Positions 7,882-14,867 of a stretch of 43,887 bases of DNA are shown here, in pieces. The notes under the pieces were generated by a model, which worked only from the letters and a program-made list of their open reading frames with translations, had not been told where the DNA came from and made no database searches. The stretch is from contig DATGKR010000088.1 of NCBI GenBank assembly GCA_035294565.1, positions 1 to 43,887 on the forward strand, given 5' to 3'. This stretch comes from DATGKR01 sp035294565. Lineage in GTDB: Bacteria > Actinomycetota > Acidimicrobiia > Acidimicrobiales > Palsa-688. A program made the translations under genes and the position numbers. Position 1 is the stretch's first letter. Every line of letters begins with the position of its first letter.

Positions 7882-9087
7882 GTGAAAACGGCGAAGGCGC
7901 GAGCCCCCCTCGACCCCCGGTTGTTCCTTCCCGAACCCGAGCCGGCGCCGGTGAGCCTGACCATCGTCTCTGTCGACGACCACCTCGTCGAGCCTCCCCA
8001 CACCTTCGAGGGACGCCTGCCGGCTCGCCTGCAAGAACGTGCCCCACGGATCGTGGAGACCTCCGCCGGCCACCAGATGTGGGAGTTCGAAGGGCGGCGC
8101 TACACCCAGGTGGGGATGAACGCCGTCGCCGGGAGGCGCCCCGAGACCGTGCGCATGGAGCCTTTCCGCTTCGAGCACATGCGCCCCGGCTGCTACGACG
8201 TCGACGCCCGGGTGGCCGACATGGACGTGGCCGGCATCTGGGCGTCGCTCAACTTCCCGTCGCAGATAACCGGCTTCTGCGGGCGGGTGTTCTTCGGGGC
8301 TTCCGACCGCGACCTCGGGCTCGCGTGCGTGCGGGCGTGGAACGACTGGCTCTACGAGGAGTGGTACCTCGCCCACCCCGAGCGGATCGTCCCCCTGGGC
8401 ATCACCTACCTTGCCGACCCCCACCTAGCCGCCGAGGAGATCCGCCGCAACGCCGAGCGGGGCTTCCGTTCGGTCACCTTCCCCGAGCGCCCCCACGAGA
8501 TCGGGCTGCCCACGCTTTGGCAGCGCGACCACTGGGACCCGATCATCGCAGCCTGCCTCGACACCGACACTGTCATATCACTGCATGTTGGCAGCTCCGG
8601 GCTGCCGCCGATCCCCGCCGGCTCCCCCGCCGTGCAGCTGGTGGCGACCCTGTTCGGCCAGCAGTCGCTGCACGCCTGCGCCGAGTGGCTGTGGTCCGGC
8701 TACCCGCTCGAGCACCCGGAGCTGAAGATCGCCATGAGCGAAGGCGGGATCGGCTGGGTCGCCATGCTGATAGACCGCCTCGACAACATCGTCGACCGCT
8801 CCCGCTACGGCCTCGGCTGGTCCGAGCGGCCCTCCGACGTGCTCAGGCGCAACTTCTGGTTCTGCACCATCGACGACCCCTCGACCATCGACACTCGCCA
8901 TGCCATCGGCGTGGAGAACATCATGGTCGAGGTCGACTACCCCCACGGCGACAGCACCTGGCCCCACACCCAGGAGGTCCTTCGCAAAGCCTGGGGGCAT
9001 CTCCCCGAGGAGGAGCTGCGCGCAATCTGCTGTGAGAACGCCGCCCGGCTCTACCGCCACCCGCTGCCTGCCGAGGTGCTGCCCTAG
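7882..9087 (+). CDS. Amidohydrolase family protein (amidohydrolase 2 type)
   Basis: A 401-residue TIM-barrel metal-dependent hydrolase or decarboxylase. The N-terminal metal motif is SVDDHLVEPPHTF, typical of actinobacterial members of this family in place of HxH. Later landmarks are MSEGGIGWVAMLIDRLDN and ENIMVEVDYPHGDSTWPHT, which carries the C-terminal acidic metal ligand. Homologues often act on aromatic acids or steroid-like compounds; the substrate here is unknown. GTG 7882 is favoured by the TAGGAT hexamer upstream; GTG 7951 would also give an intact domain. The stop overlaps the stop of the convergent P450 gene in a shared CTAG. Confidence 0.88.
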   Translation: MKTAKARAPLDPRLFLPEPEPAPVSLTIVSVDDHLVEPPHTFEGRLPARLQERAPRIVETSAGHQMWEFEGRRYTQVGMNAVAGRRPETVRMEPFRFEHMRPGCYDVDARVADMDVAGIWASLNFPSQITGFCGRVFFGASDRDLGLACVRAWNDWLYEEWYLAHPERIVPLGITYLADPHLAAEEIRRNAERGFRSVTFPERPHEIGLPTLWQRDHWDPIIAACLDTDTVISLHVGSSGLPPIPAGSPAVQLVATLFGQQSLHACAEWLWSGYPLEHPELKIAMSEGGIGWVAMLIDRLDNIVDRSRYGLGWSERPSDVLRRNFWFCTIDDPSTIDTRHAIGVENIMVEVDYPHGDSTWPHTQEVLRKAWGHLPEEELRAICCENAARLYRHPLPAEVLP

Positions 9088-10280
9088 ACCTCGATCGGTA
9101 CCTCCGCCCAGCCGCGCACGGTGGATGTGTGCAGGCGCCGGGCCCGCGGCCAGTCGACTTCCCATTCGGGCCAGCGACGCAGCGTCTCCTCCAGGGCGAT
9201 GCGGCCCTCCATGCGGGCCAGCGCGGCGCCGACGCAGAAGTGGATGCCGTAGCCGAAGCTGACGTGGTGGTTGAACCTCCGCCGGACGTCGAAGCGGTCC
9301 GGGTCGGGGTAGGCGCGCTCGTCCCGTCCGGCCGAGCCGGTGAGCAGCAGGACCTTCGAGGAGGCGGGGACCACCGTTCCGTGCAGCTCGACCTCGCGGG
9401 TCGTCCAGCGGCCCTGCACCGGGGAGGGCGCCTCGAAGCGCAGCAGCTCCTCCACGGCGTTGGGGATGACGTCCGGGTTCGTGGCCAGGTCCGCCCTCTG
9501 GTCCGGGTGCTGGGCGAGGACGACGCACGCGTTGCCGAGCAGCCTGGCGACGGTCTCGGTGCCGGCGGTGAAGAGCAGCAGTCCGAAGCTCACCGCCTCC
9601 TGGTCGCTCAGCCGGCGGGTCTCCCCACCCTCGCGGATCTCGGCGGTCGTCAGAGCTGACAAGAGGTCGTCGGCCGGCTCGCGCCGTCTGCGCTCCAGCA
9701 GCTCGGAGAGGTACACGGCCAGCTCCAGCGAGGCGGCCGCCGACGTGTCGTTGACCATCCCGCGCTCGGGGTCGAGATGGAACAACCGGTCGACGACCCG
9801 CCGCTGGGCCGCCTGGTCCTCCAGGGGCACGCCGAGCAGCGTGGAGATCACCCGCGAGGGCAGGTCTGCGGCGAACCCCTCGACGTAGTCGAAGCCCCCC
9901 GACCCTGTGTGCGGGTCGAGCAGCTCGCAGCAGATCCGGCGAATCTCGTCCTCGAGGGCCGCTATCCGGCGGGGCGTGAAGGCCCGGGACACCAGCTGGC
10001 GCAGCGCCGTGTGCTCGGGCGGATCCATGAAGATCATCATCCCGGTGAACGGCGGCTCCTCCGCCATCATCTCGACCACCGTGCCGTGGGCGGAGCTGAA
10101 CGTCGCCGGATCCTTGTGGGAGGCCTCGACGTCCGCGAAGCGGCTGAGCGCCCAGAAGTCGTGCCTGTCGTTCCGGTAGACGGGCGCCTCGTCGCGCATG
10201 CGCCTCCACGTGTCGTAGGGGGAGGCGTCGAGCTCGGTGTCGAACGGATCCCAGTAGAGATCGGTGCTTTGCCCGGGCAC
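9084..10280 (-). CDS. Cytochrome P450
   Basis: A 398-residue soluble bacterial P450. The heme ligand loop is FGYGIHFCVGAALARMEG, the I-helix oxygen-binding motif is LLFTAGTETVARLLG, and the K-helix ExxR is EELLR. The N terminus (STDLYWDPFDTELDASPYDTW) is typical of actinobacterial P450s that hydroxylate lipids, steroids or terpenoids. It would need a ferredoxin and a reductase, which are not seen here. I place the start at GTG 10280 because a minus-strand TACCCT lies 8 nt upstream; an ATG at 10319 would overlap the divergent gene. It is divergent from the carbamoyltransferase, and the two may act on one product. Confidence 0.93.
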   Translation of the reverse strand: MPGQSTDLYWDPFDTELDASPYDTWRRMRDEAPVYRNDRHDFWALSRFADVEASHKDPATFSSAHGTVVEMMAEEPPFTGMMIFMDPPEHTALRQLVSRAFTPRRIAALEDEIRRICCELLDPHTGSGGFDYVEGFAADLPSRVISTLLGVPLEDQAAQRRVVDRLFHLDPERGMVNDTSAAASLELAVYLSELLERRRREPADDLLSALTTAEIREGGETRRLSDQEAVSFGLLLFTAGTETVARLLGNACVVLAQHPDQRADLATNPDVIPNAVEELLRFEAPSPVQGRWTTREVELHGTVVPASSKVLLLTGSAGRDERAYPDPDRFDVRRRFNHHVSFGYGIHFCVGAALARMEGRIALEETLRRWPEWEVDWPRARRLHTSTVRGWAEVPIEV

Positions 10281-10288
10281 GGCGCGCG

Positions 10289-10298
10289 AGGGTAGCTT
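10289..10298. promoter_or_regulatory. Overlapping divergent -10 elements
   Basis: The plus-strand hexamer TAGCTT (10293-10298) lies 10 nt before GTG 10309. The minus-strand hexamer TACCCT (10289-10294) lies 8 nt before GTG 10280. They share the TA at 10293-10294, so one short segment appears to drive both the P450 and the carbamoyltransferase. Confidence 0.5.
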
Positions 10299-10308
10299 TC
10301 CGGGGCCC

Positions 10309-12036
10309 GTGACGACCATCCTCGGAGTCAACTTCTTCAGCCACGACACCGCAGCGTGCCTCCTGGTCGACGGCCGTCCCGAGCTGCTCATGGAGCAGGA
10401 GCGCCTCAACCGGGACATGCACACCAAGCAGTACCCCGCCGGGGCGATCGACGCGTGCCTGGAGAAGGCGGGCGCCTCGATGTCCGACGTCGACGCCGTC
10501 GCGGTCGCACAGCGGCCGCTGGTCGACCTGGCGCGCGGCGCCGGTGACGCGGTCGCCAGGGCCGCCCCGAAGAGGCTGGTCGCCCAGACCTACACCGACC
10601 TGCGGCTCCTCGCGAGGGTGCGGCTCCTGCGGCGCCGGTGGGGCTACCGGGGCCCGGTGCACCTCGTCGGCCATCACGACGCCCACGCGGCCGGCGCCTT
10701 CTACCCGAGCGGCTTCGACGAGGCGGCGGTGCTCACCGTCGACCGGGGCGGCGACTTCCTCTCCACCACCTTGTGGGCGGGCCGGGACCGTCGGCTGGAA
10801 CCGCTCGCCGCCGTGCGCAACCCCCACTCGCTGGGCGAGCTCTACACGGCGGTCACCGTGCACCTCGGTTTTCGAGCGGGCTCCGACGAGGGGAAGGTGA
10901 TGGGCCTCGCCCCGTACGGGTCGACCGCACTGGTGGACTCTCTCCGGCCTGCCGTGCGTCTCACCGGCGACGGGCTGTTCCGCATAGACCTGTCGTGGTT
11001 CGGCTGGCACCGCCAGGGGCCGCCGGTCGGCCCCCGCTTCGTGGAGCGCTTCGGGCCGGCCCGGGTCCCCGAGTCGGAGATCACCCAGCACCACATGGAC
11101 CTCGCGCGGGCGGTCCAGGACGTGCTGGAGGACTCGGCGGTGCACATCGGGCGGGGGCTGAGGCGACGCGCCTGCTCGGCCATGCTCTGCCTGTCGGGCG
11201 GCGTGGCCCTCAACTCGGTCATGAACAACCGGATCCTCGTCGACGCCGAGTTCGAGGACGTCTTCATCCAGCCGGCGGCTTCCGACGCGGGCAACGCCCT
11301 AGGAGCGGCCCTGTGGGTTTGGCACCACCACATGGGCCGACCCCGAGAGTGGACCATGGAGCACGCCTACCTGGGCGTGTCGTGGTCCGAGGCGGACATG
11401 CGGTCCGCTTTCGCCAGCCGCGGCGTGTCCTACCAGCGGGTCGCCGACCCGGCGGCGGAGGCGGCGCGCCTCGTCGCCGCCGGAAAGGTAGTGGGATGGT
11501 TCCAGGGCCGCGCCGAGGTCGGCCCGCGAGCCCTCGGGGCGCGCTCCATCCTCGCCGACCCCCGCAGGCCGGACATGCGCGACATCGTCAACCACCGCGT
11601 CAAGCGCCGCGAGTGGTTCCGCCCGTTCGCACCAAGTGTCCTCGCCGAGCACGCCGACGATTGGTTCGACTGCTACCATCCGAACCCGTTCATGCTGCTC
11701 GTCCAGCCGGTGCGCCCCGAGAAGCGCGACTTGGTGCCGTCGATCACCCACGTTGACGGCAGCGCCCGGCTCCAGACGGTCACCGAGGCCACGAGCCCCC
11801 TCTACCACCGGCTCGTGTCGGAGTTCCACCGCCTGACCGGGGTTCCGATGGTGCTCAACACCAGCTTCAACCTGCGCGGCGAGCCGATGGTGCACCGTCC
11901 TGAAGAGGCGCTCGACGACTACCTGCGAAGCGGGATGGACGCGGTGGTCATTGGTGACTGCCTGGCCGAGAAGCAGCCGCTGACGTCTCCGCCTCCGGCC
12001 GGCGGTCTCAGCGTGTCGGGGCCGGCACCGGCCTGA
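10309..12036 (+). CDS. Carbamoyltransferase (NodU/CmcH family)
   Basis: A 575-residue O-carbamoyltransferase. The N-terminal ASKHA-like domain opens with TILGVNFFSHDTAACLLVDG and carries the HHDAHA metal motif, then LTVDRGGDF and SDEGKVMGLAPYG. The C-terminal YrdC-like carbamoyl-transfer domain contains GRAEVGPRALGARSILADP and NTSFNLRGEPMV. Family enzymes use carbamoyl phosphate and ATP to carbamoylate a hydroxyl group of a small molecule, for example in antibiotics or lipo-oligosaccharides. The divergent P450 could supply the hydroxyl group (inference). GTG 10309 is chosen because it starts the conserved strand and follows the -10 element closely. Confidence 0.92.
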   Translation: MTTILGVNFFSHDTAACLLVDGRPELLMEQERLNRDMHTKQYPAGAIDACLEKAGASMSDVDAVAVAQRPLVDLARGAGDAVARAAPKRLVAQTYTDLRLLARVRLLRRRWGYRGPVHLVGHHDAHAAGAFYPSGFDEAAVLTVDRGGDFLSTTLWAGRDRRLEPLAAVRNPHSLGELYTAVTVHLGFRAGSDEGKVMGLAPYGSTALVDSLRPAVRLTGDGLFRIDLSWFGWHRQGPPVGPRFVERFGPARVPESEITQHHMDLARAVQDVLEDSAVHIGRGLRRRACSAMLCLSGGVALNSVMNNRILVDAEFEDVFIQPAASDAGNALGAALWVWHHHMGRPREWTMEHAYLGVSWSEADMRSAFASRGVSYQRVADPAAEAARLVAAGKVVGWFQGRAEVGPRALGARSILADPRRPDMRDIVNHRVKRREWFRPFAPSVLAEHADDWFDCYHPNPFMLLVQPVRPEKRDLVPSITHVDGSARLQTVTEATSPLYHRLVSEFHRLTGVPMVLNTSFNLRGEPMVHRPEEALDDYLRSGMDAVVIGDCLAEKQPLTSPPPAGGLSVSGPAPA

Positions 12037-12200
12037 CGCCTCCCTGCTCGGCTGCTCGGCCGCTCGTCGGAGTCTGGACCGGGCGAAGACCTCACGCCGG
12101 GGATGCCAAACGATCCTCGACGTCACGGCAGATGAGACCTTGGGAGCTATACGGGACAACGCGACCGCTGACTGCTCCGACCATGATGATGACGGGTCAT

Positions 12201-12279
12201 GAATCCCGATTTGTGAACGAGTCGCGAGTTAGTGTCGGTATTTGCACATAAATCGGGTTTCGTTCACAAATCGGGATTC
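12201..12279. repeat. 20-bp perfect inverted repeat with an extra direct copy
   Basis: The left arm at 12201-12220 (GAATCCCGATTTGTGAACGA) is the exact reverse complement of 12260-12279; the spacer is 39 nt. A third, direct copy of the core, AAATCGGGTTTCGT, lies at 12250-12263 beside AAATCGGGATTCGT at 12268-12281. The segment is visibly richer in A and T than its surroundings. It sits between two convergent genes, so it could be a bidirectional terminator, a small mobile element remnant, or a protein-binding array. Confidence 0.8.
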
Positions 12280-12293
12280 GTCGTGCACGGGTT

Positions 12294-12325
12294 CGCTGCG
12301 CAAGGTTCGAAGGTTCTGCGCAGCG
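12294..12325. terminator. Hairpin after the thiolase-like gene
   Basis: A 9-bp perfect stem (CGCTGCGCA at 12294-12302 with TGCGCAGCG at 12317-12325) and a 14-nt loop lie 16 nt beyond the stop of the minus-strand thiolase-like gene. No T-run follows, as is common in GC-rich actinobacteria. Confidence 0.4.
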
Positions 12326-12341
12326 TCGAAGTCGATTCGGC

Positions 12342-13526
12342 TCACGCGGTGAGCAGCATGCAGCCGGCGATCGGCCCGCCGCCGTTTGAGACGACCGCCA
12401 CCTCGGGTCGCCGTTCCCCGCCGGCGCTCTGTCCGCGCATGACCTGGCGAGCCCCGGCCTGTCCCCGCAATTGCGAACAGGCTTCGTGCAGCACCCAGTA
12501 GCCGTGCATCCGCCCGGCCGACAACTGCCCCCCGTAGGTGTTGAGCGGCAGCTCCCCGTCAAGAGCGATGCGCCGGCCACCTTCCACGAACGGCCCGGAC
12601 TCGCCTGGCCCGCAGATGCCCAACGCCTCCAGCCAGGCGAAAGTGAGGAACGTGAAACCGTCGTAGAGTTCGGCGAGGTCCACATCGGAGGGGCGCAGGT
12701 CGGTGCGGCTCCACATCTCCTTGGCCGCGTCGACCGAGGCCATGTTGGGGTAGTCGGGTCGATGGAACCAGCCCCCACCGCTTTCCGCCCCGCCCATGGC
12801 CTCCACCCGCACCGGGGGGTTCGGGCAGTCGGCGGCGTAGCCTTCCCCGGAGACGACGACGGCGATCGAGCCATCCACGGGCACGTCGCAGTCGAGAAGG
12901 CCGAACGGGCTCGAGATGGGTCGGGCCGCGAGGTAGTCGTCCATCGTGATCGGGTCGCGGTACACGGCCAGCGGGTTGGCGCCGGCGTTGCGGCGCGAGG
13001 CGATCGCCAGCCAGCCGAGCTGCTCCTTGGTGGTCCCGTACAGCTCCATGTGGCGTCGGCAGGTGAGCGCCAGCCAGTTGACCGCCGAGTAGGCGTGGGC
13101 GGCGAGTAGCTCGTCGACGTCCACCATTGCCCTGGCCAAGTGGGCGAGCCCGTCCGGGCTGCCCCCCTCCCCCTGGCCGACGAAGTTGCCGCCGAGCATC
13201 TGCACGGTCCGGTAGACGAGAACGTGGCGTGCCCGTCCCTCGCCGACCGCCAGGCACGCGGACATCACCGGCGAGAGCAGCCCGCCGGTGTCGAACCCTC
13301 CACCCCAAAAGCTGGCGTCGATACCGAGGGCTCGGGCAGCGACGGCCGGGGGGGTGTCACCCAGGGAGGCAATCCCGTCGATATCCGAGGGTGACAGGCC
13401 GGCATCGGCGATCGCCTGCCTGCTGCTTTCCAGGGTGAGCTCCTCCGCTGGGACGCCCAGGCGGCGTCCGATTCGGGATATGCCGATGCCCGATACGACG
13501 GATCTCTTCTCCGGCGCGGCTGTCAC
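12342..13526 (-). CDS. Thiolase-like lipid-transfer family protein
   Basis: A 394-residue thiolase-fold protein starting at GTG 13526. The site of the nucleophilic Cys reads FDTGGLLSPV, with no Cys, so it is not a classical thiolase. Typical Ltp-family landmarks are present: YGTTKEQLGWLAIASRRNA, SSPFGLLDCDVPVDGSIAVVV, ELYDGFTFLTFAWLEALG and TYGGQLSAGRMHGY. Such proteins pair with DUF35 partners and include retro-aldolases that remove sterol side chains (Ltp2/ChsH2 type). Its start overlaps the stop of the upstream DUF35 gene as GTGA, implying translational coupling and a complex. The substrate is unknown. Confidence 0.88.
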   Translation of the reverse strand: MTAAPEKRSVVSGIGISRIGRRLGVPAEELTLESSRQAIADAGLSPSDIDGIASLGDTPPAVAARALGIDASFWGGGFDTGGLLSPVMSACLAVGEGRARHVLVYRTVQMLGGNFVGQGEGGSPDGLAHLARAMVDVDELLAAHAYSAVNWLALTCRRHMELYGTTKEQLGWLAIASRRNAGANPLAVYRDPITMDDYLAARPISSPFGLLDCDVPVDGSIAVVVSGEGYAADCPNPPVRVEAMGGAESGGGWFHRPDYPNMASVDAAKEMWSRTDLRPSDVDLAELYDGFTFLTFAWLEALGICGPGESGPFVEGGRRIALDGELPLNTYGGQLSAGRMHGYWVLHEACSQLRGQAGARQVMRGQSAGGERRPEVAVVSNGGGPIAGCMLLTA

Positions 13527-13936
13527 GCCGCCTCCGGCGCGAACAGGGGGTAGTGGACCTCGCCGTGGCGTTCGAACAGCACTCGGAGGGGCATCCCCGA
13601 GTGGAGCGAGCTTTCCTCGCAGTTCACCAGGTTGGTCGCCAGGCGCAGGTCGTCCTGCTCGGCGAGCACGACTATGGCGACGGTGTAGGGGACCGGAACG
13701 TCAGGATGGAACTGGTGGCGGCATGTGGTCCAGGTGAGGAGCGTCGCCCTGCCGCTCACCGCCTCGCCTGCTGTTCGGCCCCCGCACGCCGGGCAGCTGG
13801 CCTTGGGCGGCAGCACCCAGCGCCGGCAGCCGGTGCAGCGCGGCACCCGCAGGGCGCCGCCGGCGCCGGAGGTCCAGAAATCCCGGTTCTCGTCGGTCAG
13901 AGCCGGCAGCATCCTCGGCGGGGAGCCCTCCGTCAC
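13523..13936 (-). CDS. DUF35 zinc-ribbon/OB-fold acyl-CoA-binding protein
   Basis: A 137-residue protein with a zinc ribbon (CTGCRRW and CPACGGR) followed by an OB-fold (LLTWTTCRHQFHPDVPVPYTVAIVVL). DUF35 proteins act as scaffolds or CoA-substrate binders for thiolase-like partners. The partner is encoded immediately downstream with a 4-nt overlap. GTG 13936 is supported by the minus-strand TAGGAT (13945-13950) 8 nt upstream. Longer open frames upstream run only through repeats. The promoter and start region seem to have a decayed copy 57 bp further upstream. Confidence 0.88.
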   Translation of the reverse strand: MTEGSPPRMLPALTDENRDFWTSGAGGALRVPRCTGCRRWVLPPKASCPACGGRTAGEAVSGRATLLTWTTCRHQFHPDVPVPYTVAIVVLAEQDDLRLATNLVNCEESSLHSGMPLRVLFERHGEVHYPLFAPEAA

Positions 13937-14137
13937 GGCGGGCGATCCTAAAAGGGCCTTCCGGAGTCTGCCAGAAGCCCCGTCCTTCCTCACGGCCGGC
14001 AATCCCAAAAGCCCCGCCGGGTGCCCAGAACACGGCCCCAAACCAGGCCCGCCTCGAGCACAGCCCCGAAGACGCCCGCCCCGAACACGGCCCCAAACAA
14101 GGCCCGCCTCGAGCACAACCCCGAAGACGCCGCCCCC
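13932..14137. repeat. Degenerate 57-bp and 55-bp direct repeats
   Basis: The 253-nt gap between kdpE and the DUF35 gene holds two repeat pairs and no convincing gene. First, 13932-13956 and 13989-14013 match at 19 of 25 positions with 57-bp spacing; the pair covers the -10 and start codon of the DUF35 gene. Second, a 55-bp unit starting GAACACGGCCCCAAAC occurs at 14028 and again at 14083 with few differences. Open frames across the repeats are low-complexity and look non-coding. Confidence 0.75.
13945..13950 (-). promoter_or_regulatory. Putative -10 (TAGGAT), leaderless
   Basis: On the minus strand TAGGAT ends 8 nt before GTG 13936, again without a ribosome binding site. The matching position 57 bp upstream reads TGGGAT. 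Confidence 0.5.
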
Positions 14138-14189
14138 CAACAAGGCCCCAACAGCTGCACGCCGGCCCCCGACACCCCCCGAGAGCAGG

Positions 14190-14867
14190 TCAGTCGGCGC
14201 CGAGGACGTAGCCGATGCCTGGCAGGGTACGGATGAGGGCGCCGTTGGCGTCCCCGAGCTTTTGGCGCAGTCGGTGGACGTAGGCGTGCAGGTACTGCGC
14301 CTCGCGCCCGTAGCCTCGTCCCCACACCGACACGAGGATCATCTCGTGGGTGCAGGTGCGCCCGGCGTGGCGGGCGAGGAAGGCGAGGACGTCGAACTCC
14401 TTGGAGGTCAACTCCACCGGCCGTCCCCGAAGGTGAGCCTCGTGGTGGACCAGGTCCACACGTATGGGCCCGGCTTCGAGCACAGGCGGCGCTTGTTCGG
14501 GGCGGCCGGCGCGGTGGCGCAGCGCGGCGCGGATCCTCGCTTCGAGCTCGGCCATGCCGAAGGGCTTGGTCACATAGTCGTCGGCGCCGCAGTCGAGGGC
14601 CGACACCTTGCGCGCCTCGCTGCCCGCGGCGGAGAGAACGACGATAGGGACGTCGCTCCATCCCCTGATCCTCCCCACCACGTCGAGCCCGTCGAGGTCC
14701 GGGAGGCCGAGGTCGAGGATCACCACCTCGGGACGTCCCATGGCGGCGTGCGCCAAGCCCTCCTCGCCTGTGGCGACGGCGACCACGTCGTGGCCGCCGG
14801 CGGTCAGTCCCAGGCGGAGCGCCCGGCGCAGCCCAGGATCGTCGTCGACGACGAGCACCCGGCTCAC
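14190..14867 (-). CDS. kdpE: Response regulator KdpE
   Basis: A 225-residue OmpR-family regulator. The receiver domain shows VLVVDDDP (acidic pocket), the phosphoacceptor Asp in VVILDLGLPDLDG, and Lys in YVTKPFG. The C-terminal winged helix runs from IRVDLVHHEAHLRG to RTLPGIGYVLGAD. The start is GTG 14867, overlapping the stop of the upstream kinase gene (GTGA). It is assigned as KdpE from coupling to a KdpD-type kinase and the divergent kdpFABC operon. Expected role: activation of the potassium-ATPase operon when phosphorylated. Candidate binding sites lie at 16283-16329. Confidence 0.92.
   Translation of the reverse strand: MSRVLVVDDDPGLRRALRLGLTAGGHDVVAVATGEEGLAHAAMGRPEVVILDLGLPDLDGLDVVGRIRGWSDVPIVVLSAAGSEARKVSALDCGADDYVTKPFGMAELEARIRAALRHRAGRPEQAPPVLEAGPIRVDLVHHEAHLRGRPVELTSKEFDVLAFLARHAGRTCTHEMILVSVWGRGYGREAQYLHAYVHRLRQKLGDANGALIRTLPGIGYVLGAD

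Noticed and set aside
13988..14189. Open frames through the repeats upstream of the DUF35 gene (FGAVLEAGLVWGRV-like peptides)
   Set aside because: The peptide repetition simply mirrors the DNA repeat; the DUF35 domain starts later with its own promoter.
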